Positions 28,671-37,310 of a stretch of 64,000 bases of DNA are shown piece after piece. The notes beneath the pieces are model-generated. The model was not told the DNA's origin. It worked only from the letters and a program-made list of their open reading frames with translations, and ran no database searches. The DNA comes from Vibrio pomeroyi (GTDB taxonomy: Bacteria; Pseudomonadota; Gammaproteobacteria; Enterobacterales; Vibrionaceae): positions 434,001 through 498,000 of the forward strand of contig NZ_AP025506.1 of assembly GCF_024347595.1 (NCBI RefSeq). Direction: 5' to 3'. Every line of letters starts with the position of its first letter. Position 1 is the stretch's first letter. The position numbers and the translations under genes were made by a program.

Positions 28671-29867
28671 GTGCAAAGAGTGAAAGAGATCAATCAATCT
28701 ATTTGGCAATGGCTTAACCGTGCCACACCAGAGGCGCTCTACGATCGTCAATTGGTATGGATTGCTCTTGGACTGATGCTGACGGGCTTGGTAATGGTAA
28801 CGTCGGCTTCGTTCCCAATCAGTGCTCGTTTAACCGATCAGCCGTTTCACTTTATGTTCCGTCATGCCATCTTCCTTGTGTTGGCGTTAGGTGTGTCCAG
28901 TGTCATATTGCAGATTCCGATGCAACGCTGGTTTCAATACAGTATGTACTTACTGGGCTTGTCCTTCTTCTTGCTGATCGTGGTATTAGCGGTCGGTAAG
29001 TCGGTTAACGGTGCATCGCGTTGGATCCCTCTCGGTCTATTTAACCTGCAGCCAGCCGAAGTCGCCAAGCTATCACTGTTTATCTTTATGGCGGGCTACT
29101 TGGTTCGAAAACAAGACGAAGTGAGGAAAACCTTCTTCGGTGGTTTCGGTAAACCTATCATGGTGTTTGGCGCCTTTGCTGTGTTACTGCTCGGTCAACC
29201 CGATTTAGGTACCGTAGTCGTAATGCTGGTTACCCTGTTCGGCATGTTATTTATCGCCGGTGCCAAGCTTTCTCAGTTTATTGCCTTGATGGTGGCGGGC
29301 ATTGCTGCCGTTGTTGGCTTGATTGTTATCGAACCCTATCGTGTTCGACGTGTGACCTCTTTCTGGGAACCTTGGAATGACCCGTTCGGCAGTGGCTACC
29401 AGTTAACCCAATCATTGATGGCGTTCGGTCGTGGTGATTGGATGGGGCAAGGGCTTGGCAACTCAATTCAAAAACTCGAATACCTACCAGAAGCGCACAC
29501 CGACTTTGTATTTGCTGTATTGGCTGAGGAACTCGGTTTCGTCGGTGTTACCTTGGTACTGATGTTGATCTTTAGCTTGGTGTTTAAAGCCATTCTTATT
29601 GGCAAAAAAGCCTTCGATAACGACCAAGTCTTCAGTGGTTATTTGGCTTTCGGTATTGGTATTTGGTTTGCTTTTCAAACGCTTGTTAACGTAGGCGCTG
29701 CTTCAGGCATTGTTCCAACTAAAGGTCTAACCTTGCCGTTGATCAGTTATGGTGGTTCAAGTCTTATCGTGATGTCGGTGGCGGTTTCTATGCTGCTGCG
29801 TATCGATCACGAATGCCGGATACAACAAAAAGAACAAGCCGACAATCAAAACGAATTAGTAGAATAA
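28671..29867 (+). CDS. ftsW: Septal peptidoglycan glycosyltransferase FtsW
   Basis: FtsW is a SEDS-family polymerase that makes septal glycan strands together with FtsI. The 398-residue protein has about ten transmembrane helices. It shows the SEDS signature around [20 protein letters not shown] and the C-terminal [12 protein letters not shown], plus the large periplasmic loop [21 protein letters not shown], of which only part is given here. The start is GTG, preceded by AAGGA at ten bases. No closer ATG gives the conserved N-terminus. Confidence 0.95.
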   Translation: MQRVKEINQSIWQWLNRATPEALYDRQLVWIALGLMLTGLVMVTSASFPISARLTDQPFHFMFRHAIFLVLALGVSSVILQIPMQRWFQYSMYLLGLSFFLLIVVLAVGKSVNGASRWIPLGLFNLQPAEVAKLSLFIFMAGYLVRKQDEVRKTFFGGFGKPIMVFGAFAVLLLGQPDLGTVVVMLVTLFGMLFIAGAKLSQFIALMVAGIAAVVGLIVIEPYRVRRVTSFWEPWNDPFGSGYQLTQSLMAFGRGDWMGQGLGNSIQKLEYLPEAHTDFVFAVLAEELGFVGVTLVLMLIFSLVFKAILIGKKAFDNDQVFSGYLAFGIGIWFAFQTLVNVGAASGIVPTKGLTLPLISYGGSSLIVMSVAVSMLLRIDHECRIQQKEQADNQNELVE

Positions 29868-29879
29868 GAATCTAACGTG

Positions 29880-30941
29880 ATGAAACAAAACAAAAAACTT
29901 TTAGTGATGGCTGGTGGTACTGGCGGTCACGTTTTCCCAGGGTTGGCGGTAGCTAAAAAGCTTCAGCAGCAAGGTTGGGAAATTCGCTGGTTAGGAACCG
30001 CAGACAGAATGGAAGCGGATTTAGTGCCAAAGCATGGTATTGAAATCGACTTCATCAAAGTGAAAGGCCTTCGAGGTCAAGGTATTAGCAAGCTAATTAA
30101 AGCGCCGTTCCAGATTATCAATGCCATACTTCAAGCAAGACAGCACATCAAAGCATGGCAGCCAGATGTCGTGCTTGGTATGGGCGGCTACGTAAGTGGT
30201 CCCGGCGGTATCGCGGCATGGTTGTCTGGCATTCCAGTGGTACTGCATGAGCAAAACGCAGTGGCTGGTTTAACTAACCAATGGTTGTCTAAGATTGCTA
30301 AAAAGGTATTCCAAGCTTTCCCAGGTGCATTTCCTACTGCGGAAGTGGTAGGTAACCCTGTACGTGAAGATGTGGTTGCCTTAGCTGAACCAGAGCAACG
30401 CATGGCTGAGCGTGACGGCGATATTCGCATCTTGGTGATGGGCGGTAGCCAAGGCGCTAAGATCCTAAATGATACCTTGCCAGTGACGATGGCGCAGCTT
30501 GGCGAAGGCTTCACAGTGATGCACCAAGCGGGCAAGAACAACCAACAACAAGTTATTGAGCAATACAAATCACATTCTGTAGATAATGTTCAAGTGACTG
30601 AATTTATTGATGATGTGGCGCAAGCTTATGAGTGGGCAGATCTATTAGTGTGTCGCTCAGGAGCATTAACCGTATCTGAAGTCTCTGCGGCGGGTGTGGG
30701 TTCTATCTTCGTTCCGTTTATGCACAAAGACAGACAGCAAGCACTGAACGCCGAACACTTAGTTGAGTGTGGCGCAGCGTTAATGATTGAACAGCCTCAA
30801 CTGACGGCTGATAAGCTTGCGAACACGATCGCCGAGCTTGATAGAAATGAATTAAAAATGATGGCAACAAAAGCTCGTCAAGCAGCCAAGCTTGATGCTG
30901 ATGTGACCGTCGCTGAAGCGATTAAAGCCTTAGCAAAATAA
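29880..30941 (+). CDS. murG: UDP-GlcNAc:lipid I GlcNAc transferase MurG
   Basis: MurG adds GlcNAc to lipid I on the cytoplasmic face of the membrane, giving lipid II. The GT-B glycosyltransferase of 353 residues starts with the glycine-rich loop [20 protein letters not shown], and its second loop is [11 protein letters not shown]. The C-terminal UDP-GlcNAc site contains [19 protein letters not shown] directly in front of the ATG is an alternative start adding one residue. The ribosome-binding site is weak, which suggests coupling to ftsW ten bases upstream. Confidence 0.95.
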   Translation: MKQNKKLLVMAGGTGGHVFPGLAVAKKLQQQGWEIRWLGTADRMEADLVPKHGIEIDFIKVKGLRGQGISKLIKAPFQIINAILQARQHIKAWQPDVVLGMGGYVSGPGGIAAWLSGIPVVLHEQNAVAGLTNQWLSKIAKKVFQAFPGAFPTAEVVGNPVREDVVALAEPEQRMAERDGDIRILVMGGSQGAKILNDTLPVTMAQLGEGFTVMHQAGKNNQQQVIEQYKSHSVDNVQVTEFIDDVAQAYEWADLLVCRSGALTVSEVSAAGVGSIFVPFMHKDRQQALNAEHLVECGAALMIEQPQLTADKLANTIAELDRNELKMMATKARQAAKLDADVTVAEAIKALAK

Positions 30942-30954
30942 TGAGATTGAATTG

Positions 30955-32415
30955 ATGACGATTGAACATACCCAAGACTTAGCGCAAATCCGTGCAATGG
31001 TGCCAGAGATGCGCCGTGTTAAATCTATCCACTTCATTGGTATTGGTGGTGCAGGCATGAGCGGGATCGCTGAAGTCCTGCTAAATGAAGGCTACCAAAT
31101 CACAGGTTCTGATATTGCTCAAAACCCAGTGACTGATCGTTTAGTTAGCAAGGGCGCGACCGTTTACATTGGTCACCAAGCAAGTAACGTTGCCGATGCA
31201 AGTGTGGTGGTGGTATCAACCGCTATCAACGAAGAAAACCCAGAGATTATTGCAGCTCGTGAAGCGCGCACACCTATCGTTCGTCGTGCAGAAATGCTGG
31301 CTGAGCTGATGCGCTTTCGTCATGGCATTGCTGTGGCAGGTACGCACGGTAAAACTACAACGACGGCTTTGGTTACACAGATTTATTCTGAAGCGGGCTT
31401 AGATCCAACCTTCGTCAACGGTGGTTTGGTGAAAAGTGCAGGCACAAACGCACGTTTAGGGTCGAGCCGTATCCTTATCGCTGAAGCCGATGAAAGTGAT
31501 GCATCATTCTTACATCTGCAACCAATGGTTAGTATCGTGACTAACATTGAAGCGGATCATATGGATACTTACGGCGGCGATTTTGAAACGCTAAAGCAGA
31601 CGTTTATCGATTTCCTACACAACCTACCATTCTACGGTCAGGCTGTGATGTGTGTTGATGATCCTGTTGTACGTGAACTTATCCCTCAGGTGAGCCGCCA
31701 AGTGATTACTTACGGCTTCTCTGAAGACGCAGATATCCGTATTGAAAACTACGTACAAGAAGGTCAGCAAGGCAAGTTTACGGTTGTACGTGAAGGCAAA
31801 GCGAACTTAGATATCACGTTGAACATTCCAGGTCGCCACAACGCATTGAATGCATCAGCGGCGATTGCGGTTGCGACTGAAGACGACATCAGCGATGAAG
31901 CGATTCTAAAAGCGATGGCGGGAACCGAAGGTACTGGCCGTCGTTTCGATCACCTTGGTGAGTACGAAACGGGTAAAGGCGTGGCGATGTTGGTCGATGA
32001 TTACGGTCATCACCCAACGGAAGTGGATGTGACGATTCAAGCTGCTCGCAGTGGTTGGGCTGACAAACGTTTCGTGATGATCTTCCAACCACACCGCTAC
32101 AGCCGAACGCGTGATCTGTATGATGACTTTGCGAACGTTCTTGAACAAGTTGATGTCTTAATCTTATTAGATGTGTATTCAGCAGGTGAGAAACCGATTG
32201 CAGGGGCTGACGGACGTTCACTGAGTCGAACTATTCGTGGGCGTGGTAAGATTGATCCAATCTTTGTTGCTGATATCAACACATTGCCATCGGTTCTAGC
32301 GAACGTAATTCAAGGCGGTGACCTTGTTTTAACACAGGGTGCAGGTGATGTTGGTCGTGTAGCTAAGCAACTTGAATCGCTACAATTAGACATTAATAAA
32401 ATGCAGAACGCGTAA
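30955..32415 (+). CDS. murC: UDP-N-acetylmuramate--L-alanine ligase MurC
   Basis: MurC adds L-alanine to UDP-MurNAc, the first amino acid of the peptide stem. The 486-residue product has the Rossmann-like N-terminal domain with [18 protein letters not shown], the P-loop [15 protein letters not shown], and the C-terminal ligase domain with [10 protein letters not shown] and [10 protein letters not shown] start at the ATG giving [11 protein letters not shown], three bases inside a possible TTG. Downstream, where many relatives carry ddlB, there are 182 noncoding bases before ftsQ. Confidence 0.95.
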   Translation: MTIEHTQDLAQIRAMVPEMRRVKSIHFIGIGGAGMSGIAEVLLNEGYQITGSDIAQNPVTDRLVSKGATVYIGHQASNVADASVVVVSTAINEENPEIIAAREARTPIVRRAEMLAELMRFRHGIAVAGTHGKTTTTALVTQIYSEAGLDPTFVNGGLVKSAGTNARLGSSRILIAEADESDASFLHLQPMVSIVTNIEADHMDTYGGDFETLKQTFIDFLHNLPFYGQAVMCVDDPVVRELIPQVSRQVITYGFSEDADIRIENYVQEGQQGKFTVVREGKANLDITLNIPGRHNALNASAAIAVATEDDISDEAILKAMAGTEGTGRRFDHLGEYETGKGVAMLVDDYGHHPTEVDVTIQAARSGWADKRFVMIFQPHRYSRTRDLYDDFANVLEQVDVLILLDVYSAGEKPIAGADGRSLSRTIRGRGKIDPIFVADINTLPSVLANVIQGGDLVLTQGAGDVGRVAKQLESLQLDINKMQNA

Positions 32416-32437
32416 CAGAATAGCGTCTACATACTGT

Positions 32438-32466
32438 GGTCGATCGCTCACTTCTTGCGATTGACC
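32438..32466. promoter_or_regulatory. Hairpin in the murC-ftsQ gap
   Basis: Ten-base arms GGTCGATCGC and GCGATTGACC (one mismatch) around a 9-base loop, 23 bases after the murC stop. No T-run follows, so it is not a standard terminator. It lies just upstream of the candidate ftsQ promoter. Confidence 0.5.
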
Positions 32467-32497
32467 TAAAATTGACCAAAAATCTTATTATCAACGT

Positions 32498-32525
32498 TTG
32501 ATAGTTTGATTTTGCTCAGTATAAT
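32498..32525 (+). promoter_or_regulatory. Candidate promoter for ftsQAZ
   Basis: TTGATA (32498-32503), 16-bp spacer, perfect TATAAT (32520-32525), 73 bases before ftsQ. Internal promoters for ftsQAZ are well known in E. coli, where some lie inside ddlB. Here the promoter stands in noncoding sequence. Confidence 0.65.
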
Positions 32526-32597
32526 TCATAGGTTAAAGTAAGTGCTTTTACCTCTATTACGAAGATAGGGAATAGAATTGCGAACCAACGACAGGGA

Positions 32598-33386
32598 ATG
32601 CGGGCTTTGGTAGAAAGTACTTTTAGCGAAAACCGCCACCTATTCAGTTTACCGTCGCTCAAGAAACACGCCTTAGGCGGGTCTTTTTTTGTCATGGTAT
32701 TGCTATTCATTGGGTTTCTTTTCTATACCACACTGACTTGGATGTGGGACGATCAGCGATTGCCTCTCTCCAAAATAGTACTTCAAGGCGACTTAACTTA
32801 CGTAACCGCTGGTGATGTTCAACATGCGTTTGGCGAGCTTGAACACATTGGAACATTTATGTCGCAAGACATCGGCGTGTTGCAAGACAGTTTAGAAGCG
32901 TTACCTTGGGTATCTGTTGTCTCTATTCGTAAGCAGTGGCCAGACACAATAAAAGTATTTTTGACTGAGTACCATGCGGCAGCAATCTGGAACGGCAACA
33001 TGCTGCTGAATGACGATGGTCAGGTGTTCAATGGTGATATCGGCCTATTAAAGGGCGATAGAGTTAAGCTTTACGGCCCAGACGGCACCAGCCAAGAAGT
33101 GATAGAAAAATGGCGACAGATAACCCCTTTGATTAACAGTCTTGGGTTAACCGTTACCTCGCTCGTACTCAATGAGCGTCGCGCTTGGCAAATAATCCTA
33201 GATAACGGTATCCGTTTAGAACTAGGTAAAGATTCTTTAGATGAGCGTGTTGAACGCTTCATTTCGCTTTACAACGAGTTAGGTAGTAAGGCGAATCAAG
33301 TGAGCTACATCGACCTCAGGTATGATACGGGAGCCGCTGTAGGCTGGTTTCCAGAGCAAGAGTTAGAAGAGAGCACAGATGACTAA
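32598..33386 (+). CDS. ftsQ: Cell division protein FtsQ
   Basis: FtsQ is a bitopic inner-membrane protein that scaffolds FtsB-FtsL at the septum. The 262-residue product has a short cytoplasmic N-terminus, one transmembrane helix (about residues 32-50), a POTRA domain starting near RLPLSKIVLQGDLTYVT, and a beta domain with WVSVVSIRKQWPDTIKVFL and SYIDLRYDTGAAVGW. The start is uncertain: AGGGA directly abuts the ATG used here, and an in-frame TTG three codons on (32607) has better spacing. ftsA begins inside the last eight bases. Confidence 0.93.
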   Translation: MRALVESTFSENRHLFSLPSLKKHALGGSFFVMVLLFIGFLFYTTLTWMWDDQRLPLSKIVLQGDLTYVTAGDVQHAFGELEHIGTFMSQDIGVLQDSLEALPWVSVVSIRKQWPDTIKVFLTEYHAAAIWNGNMLLNDDGQVFNGDIGLLKGDRVKLYGPDGTSQEVIEKWRQITPLINSLGLTVTSLVLNERRAWQIILDNGIRLELGKDSLDERVERFISLYNELGSKANQVSYIDLRYDTGAAVGWFPEQELEESTDD

Positions 33387-34647
33387 GACCGCAGATGACA
33401 ACATAATCGTTGGTCTTGATATAGGCACTGCGACCATATCAGCTCTGGTTGGTGAAATATTGCCTGATGGTCAAATCAATATCATTGGTTCTGGGCAAAG
33501 CCCATCCAGAGGTATGGATAAAGGTGGTGTAAACGACCTAGAGTCGGTAGTTAAGTCGGTTCAGCGAGCTATTGATCAAGCAGAGTTGATGGCGGAATGC
33601 CAAATCAGCAATGTGTTTATCTCGCTATCGGGCAAACATATCGCAAGCCGAATTGAAAAAGGCATGGGTACTATCTCTGATGAAGAGGTGTCCCAAGACG
33701 ATATGGATCGAGCGATCCATACCGCGAAATCAATTAAAATAGGTGATGAGCAGAGAATTCTGCACGTGATCCCACAAGAGTTTACCATCGATTATCAAGA
33801 AGGGATTAAGAACCCACTTGGCTTATCTGGTGTTCGAATGGAAGTCAGCGTTCACCTAATTTCTTGCCATAGCGACATGGCGAGAAACATTATTAAAGCT
33901 GTTGAACGATGTGGTCTCACAGTAGAACAGATCGTGTTTTCAGGACTTGCCTCAAGTAATGCGGTAATTACTGAAGACGAGAGAGAGCTTGGAGTATGTG
34001 TGGTGGATATCGGCGCGGGTACGATGGATATTTCCATTTGGACTGGCGGCGCACTGCGACACACAGAAGTCTTTTCCTACGCAGGAAATGCAGTAACCAG
34101 TGATATTGCCTTCGCTTTCGGCACGCCAGTGAGCGATGCTGAAGAGATAAAAGTAAACCATGGTTGCGCTCTGAGTGAACTCGTAAGCAAGGATGACTCT
34201 GTTAACGTCCCAAGTGTTGGTGGTCGCCCATCGAGAAGTTTGCAACGACAAACTTTGTCGGAAGTGATTGAACCACGTTACACTGAACTTATGGGTCTCG
34301 TTAACCAAACTATTGATACGGTTCAATTACAGCTACGAGATGAAGGTATTAAACACCACCTTGCAGCTGGCGTCGTTCTCACTGGTGGAGCGGCACAAAT
34401 TGATGGATTGGTAGAGTGTGCGGAACGTGTTTTCCGCAATCAAGTTCGAGTTGGTAAGCCATTAGAAGTTAGTGGCTTAACTGACTATGTTAAAGAGCCG
34501 TATCATTCTACGGCGGTTGGTTTACTTCATTACGCAAGAGATTGTCAGATCAGTGATGAAGGTGATTACAGCGAACCTAAGCGTTCAGCACCTTCTATGT
34601 CTGGTTTATTTGGCAAATTGCGTAATTGGATACAAAAAGAGTTTTAA
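33379..34647 (+). CDS. ftsA: Cell division protein FtsA
   Basis: FtsA is an actin-like ATPase that anchors FtsZ to the inner membrane and recruits later division proteins. The 422-residue product has the actin-fold signatures VGLDIGTATISALVGE (phosphate 1), VVDIGAGTMDISIW (phosphate 2) and GVVLTGGAAQIDGL (adenosine). It also ends in an amphipathic membrane-targeting helix, FGKLRNWIQKEF. The ATG lies inside the end of ftsQ, so translation is coupled. ftsZ follows after 31 bases. Confidence 0.97.
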   Translation: MTKTADDNIIVGLDIGTATISALVGEILPDGQINIIGSGQSPSRGMDKGGVNDLESVVKSVQRAIDQAELMAECQISNVFISLSGKHIASRIEKGMGTISDEEVSQDDMDRAIHTAKSIKIGDEQRILHVIPQEFTIDYQEGIKNPLGLSGVRMEVSVHLISCHSDMARNIIKAVERCGLTVEQIVFSGLASSNAVITEDERELGVCVVDIGAGTMDISIWTGGALRHTEVFSYAGNAVTSDIAFAFGTPVSDAEEIKVNHGCALSELVSKDDSVNVPSVGGRPSRSLQRQTLSEVIEPRYTELMGLVNQTIDTVQLQLRDEGIKHHLAAGVVLTGGAAQIDGLVECAERVFRNQVRVGKPLEVSGLTDYVKEPYHSTAVGLLHYARDCQISDEGDYSEPKRSAPSMSGLFGKLRNWIQKEF

Positions 34648-34678
34648 CCTGAGTTGCAGGAAAAAACGGAGATAACAC

Positions 34679-35908
34679 ATGTTTGAACCGATGATGGAAA
34701 TGTCTGACGATGCAGTAATTAAAGTCGTTGGAGTTGGTGGCGGTGGCGGTAACGCTGTTGAGCACATGGTACGTGAATCAATCGAAGGCGTAGAATTCAT
34801 CAGTGTTAACACTGATGCGCAAGCACTTCGTAAAACAAGCGTGAGCAGCGTGATCCAAATTGGTGGTGATATCACTAAAGGTTTGGGCGCTGGTGCAAAC
34901 CCACAAGTAGGCCGTGATGCAGCTCTCGAAGATCGAGAAAGAATTAAAGAAGTTCTAACTGGCGCCGATATGGTATTTATCGCAGCTGGTATGGGCGGTG
35001 GTACTGGTACAGGTGCTGCTCCAGTTATTGCTGAAGTTGCGAAAGAGTTGGGTGTGCTAACGGTTGCTGTTGTAACTAAGCCATTCAGCTTTGAAGGCAA
35101 AAAGCGTTTAGCGTTTGCTGAGCAAGGTATCGAAGAGCTTTCTAAGCATGTGGATTCTTTAATTACGATTCCAAATGAAAAGCTACTTAAAGTACTTGGC
35201 CGTGGCGTAACACTGCTTGAAGCTTTCGCAAGTGCAAATGATGTGCTTAAAAACGCTGTACAAGGTATCGCTGAGCTAATTACTCGCCCTGGTATGATTA
35301 ACGTCGATTTCGCGGATGTTCGCACCGTAATGTCTGAGATGGGTCATGCAATGATGGGTAGCGGTATCGCAAAAGGTGAAGACCGTGCTGAAGAAGCTGC
35401 TGAAACGGCAATTTCTAGCCCACTACTAGAAGACATCGACCTAGCTGGTGCACGTGGCGTTCTTGTGAACATCACAGCAGGCCTAGATATGCGTTTAGAT
35501 GAGTTCGAAACAGTAGGTAACACAGTTAAGGCATTCGCATCTGATAACGCAACAGTTGTGATTGGTACTTCTCTAGACCCTGATATGACGGATGAAATCC
35601 GCGTAACTGTTGTTGCAACAGGTATCGGTACAGAGAAAAAACCAGACATTACTTTAGTTGCTGGTGGTAAAGCTAAGGTTGCACCAACTCCTCAACCACA
35701 GGTAGCGGCTCAAACTGCACCAAAAGTGGAAGAGAAAGTGGCACAGCCATTGCAAGAAAAAACTGAGGTTAAACCTCAAGTTAAGCCACAGCCAACAACG
35801 TCACCTGTTTCTTCAGGTACAGGAGCTAGCCAAAGTGCTGCACCTAAAGCTGAGAAAGAGAGTGGATATTTAGATATTCCAGCATTCTTACGACGTCAGG
35901 CTGATTAA
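34679..35908 (+). CDS. ftsZ: Cell division protein FtsZ
   Basis: FtsZ is the tubulin-like GTPase that forms the Z-ring. The 409-residue product has [10 protein letters not shown] at the nucleotide site, tubulin signature GMGGGTGTG at 104-112, and the T7-loop synergy residues in [12 protein letters not shown] disordered linker rich in P, Q, K and T (about residues 320-390) leads to the conserved C-terminal peptide [11 protein letters not shown], which binds FtsA and ZipA. AACGGAG precedes the ATG. It ends the core division block; lpxC follows with its own promoter candidate. Confidence 0.98.
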   Translation: MFEPMMEMSDDAVIKVVGVGGGGGNAVEHMVRESIEGVEFISVNTDAQALRKTSVSSVIQIGGDITKGLGAGANPQVGRDAALEDRERIKEVLTGADMVFIAAGMGGGTGTGAAPVIAEVAKELGVLTVAVVTKPFSFEGKKRLAFAEQGIEELSKHVDSLITIPNEKLLKVLGRGVTLLEAFASANDVLKNAVQGIAELITRPGMINVDFADVRTVMSEMGHAMMGSGIAKGEDRAEEAAETAISSPLLEDIDLAGARGVLVNITAGLDMRLDEFETVGNTVKAFASDNATVVIGTSLDPDMTDEIRVTVVATGIGTEKKPDITLVAGGKAKVAPTPQPQVAAQTAPKVEEKVAQPLQEKTEVKPQVKPQPTTSPVSSGTGASQSAAPKAEKESGYLDIPAFLRRQAD

Positions 35909-35922
35909 CAAACACCCAAAAT

Positions 35923-35950
35923 TTGACTATAGTCGAATTAATGGTAAAAT
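35923..35950 (+). promoter_or_regulatory. Candidate promoter of lpxC
   Basis: TTGACT (35923-35928), 16-bp spacer, TAAAAT (35945-35950), 55 bases before the lpxC start. A hairpin with CGGTC/GACCG arms overlaps the predicted start of the transcript (about 35953-35974). Confidence 0.6.
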
Positions 35951-36004
35951 TCGCGGTCGGTAAATACTGACCGTGATTTGTAGCACTGATAACGAGGCAA
36001 GCAG

Positions 36005-36922
36005 ATGATCAGACAACGTACTCTGAAAGAAATTGTGAAAACAACTGGTGTGGGTCTCCACTCTGGTCGTAAAGTCACACTTACTCTTCGCCCGGCAGCT
36101 GCAAATACAGGCATTGTTTATCGTCGTACAGATGTAAATCCACCTGTAGATTTCCCAGCTGATCCAGCATCAGTTCGTGACACTATGTTATGTACTGCTC
36201 TTGTTAATGACGAAGGCGTACGTATCTCTACAGTGGAACACCTTAACGCAGCTCTAGCGGGCATGGGCATCGATAACATTATTGTTGAAGTAGATGCACC
36301 AGAGATCCCTATTATGGATGGTAGCGCAAGCCCATTCGTGTACTTGCTACAGCAAGCGGGTGTAGAAACACTGAATGCAGCGAAGCGTTTTATTCGTATC
36401 AAAAAGCCTATCCGTTTTGAAGATGGCGATAAGTGGGCAGAGTTTGTTCCATTTAACGGCTTCCGTATGGACTTTGAGATCGACTTTAACCACCCAGCAA
36501 TTGAATCTGATGAGCAACGTTTGTTGTTTGATTTCTCTTCACAAGGCTTTGTGAAAGAAATCTCTCGCGCTCGTACTTTCGGCTTCATGCGCGATATTGA
36601 GTACCTACAATCTCAAAACCTAGTACTTGGCGGTAGCTTCGATAACGCTATCGTTCTAGACGAATACCGAATTCTTAATGAAGAAGGTCTGCGTTTTGAC
36701 AATGAGTTCGTAACTCACAAAGTACTGGATGCGATTGGTGACCTTTACATGTGTGGACACGCTATTATTGGTGAGTTCCGTGCATACAAATCAGGTCACG
36801 GCCTAAACAACCAACTACTACGTGCAGTACTTGCTGACGCAGAAGCTTGGGAATGGGCAACATTCGAAGAAGAAGTAGGCTCTCCTGTTGCATTTGCTGA
36901 GCCAGGAATGGTTCTAGCGTAA
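36005..36922 (+). CDS. lpxC: UDP-3-O-acyl-N-acetylglucosamine deacetylase LpxC
   Basis: LpxC is the zinc enzyme for the first committed step of lipid A synthesis. The 305-residue product matches E. coli LpxC in length. Zinc ligands are His in [10 protein letters not shown] and His and Asp in [12 protein letters not shown]. The inhibitor-contact region [20 protein letters not shown] (20 residues) is standard. In E. coli the C-terminal tail is a degradation signal read by FtsH; here it ends PGMVLA, also hydrophobic. A terminator follows, so secA is separately transcribed. Confidence 0.97.
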   Translation: MIRQRTLKEIVKTTGVGLHSGRKVTLTLRPAAANTGIVYRRTDVNPPVDFPADPASVRDTMLCTALVNDEGVRISTVEHLNAALAGMGIDNIIVEVDAPEIPIMDGSASPFVYLLQQAGVETLNAAKRFIRIKKPIRFEDGDKWAEFVPFNGFRMDFEIDFNHPAIESDEQRLLFDFSSQGFVKEISRARTFGFMRDIEYLQSQNLVLGGSFDNAIVLDEYRILNEEGLRFDNEFVTHKVLDAIGDLYMCGHAIIGEFRAYKSGHGLNNQLLRAVLADAEAWEWATFEEEVGSPVAFAEPGMVLA

Positions 36923-36950
36923 TTGTTGTTTACAACAATATAAGATTTCG

Positions 36951-36979
36951 AAAACCAGGTCATTGACCTGGTTTTTTTG
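36951..36979 (+). terminator. Terminator of lpxC
   Basis: Long stem AAAACCAGGTCA/TGACCTGGTTTT, with essentially no unpaired loop beyond the central bases, followed by a T-run. A smaller TTGTTG/CAACAA hairpin directly follows the lpxC stop. Confidence 0.9.
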
Positions 36980-37310
36980 TATCTATTTTCCAGATACAGT
37001 GTCGTCAACATCCGAAAGTTGACTACCAATGGGCTACAGTCTGGCTAATCTGTCAGCAATTAGAAAGAAAAGTTCCAAGCACATCAAACAAATGGGGTTA
37101 TAAATGGTCGTTGGTGTGAAAATTACTTACACTAAAGGGCATTAATTTTAACTCAAGCCTTGAAAACTCTACTCTCAAGTACAATATCAAAGATACTAGA
37201 TTTATCTCAGTATCCTTGGTTAGTAACTGAAGACTAGTTCATAGCTAGTAGAGACTGACGGCATTTAAAATAGATCGCGGACGATCTGAGAACGAAGAGA
37301 TTCCAAGCAC
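36980..37310 (+). other. secA leader region, no secM
   Basis: No SecM-like frame lies between lpxC and secA. The region holds a 13-codon frame (37104-37145, MVVGVKITYTKGH) preceded by GGGG at six bases. It also holds a 12-bp direct repeat TTCCAAGCACAT at 37073-37084 and 37301-37312, the second copy spanning the secA start. A perfect hairpin AGATCG/CGATCT with a CGGA loop lies at 37272-37287, 24 bases before the ATG. Their roles are unknown; no confident promoter was found. Confidence 0.5.

Noticed and set aside
34606..35325. A 239-codon minus-strand frame opposite ftsZ
   Set aside because: It is a mirror of ftsZ codon bias, low in complexity (S, A, T, P) with no recognisable domain; ftsZ is certain on the other strand.
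36118..36588. A 156-codon minus-strand frame opposite lpxC
   Set aside because: Antisense shadow of a conserved gene; no ribosome-binding site or family resemblance.
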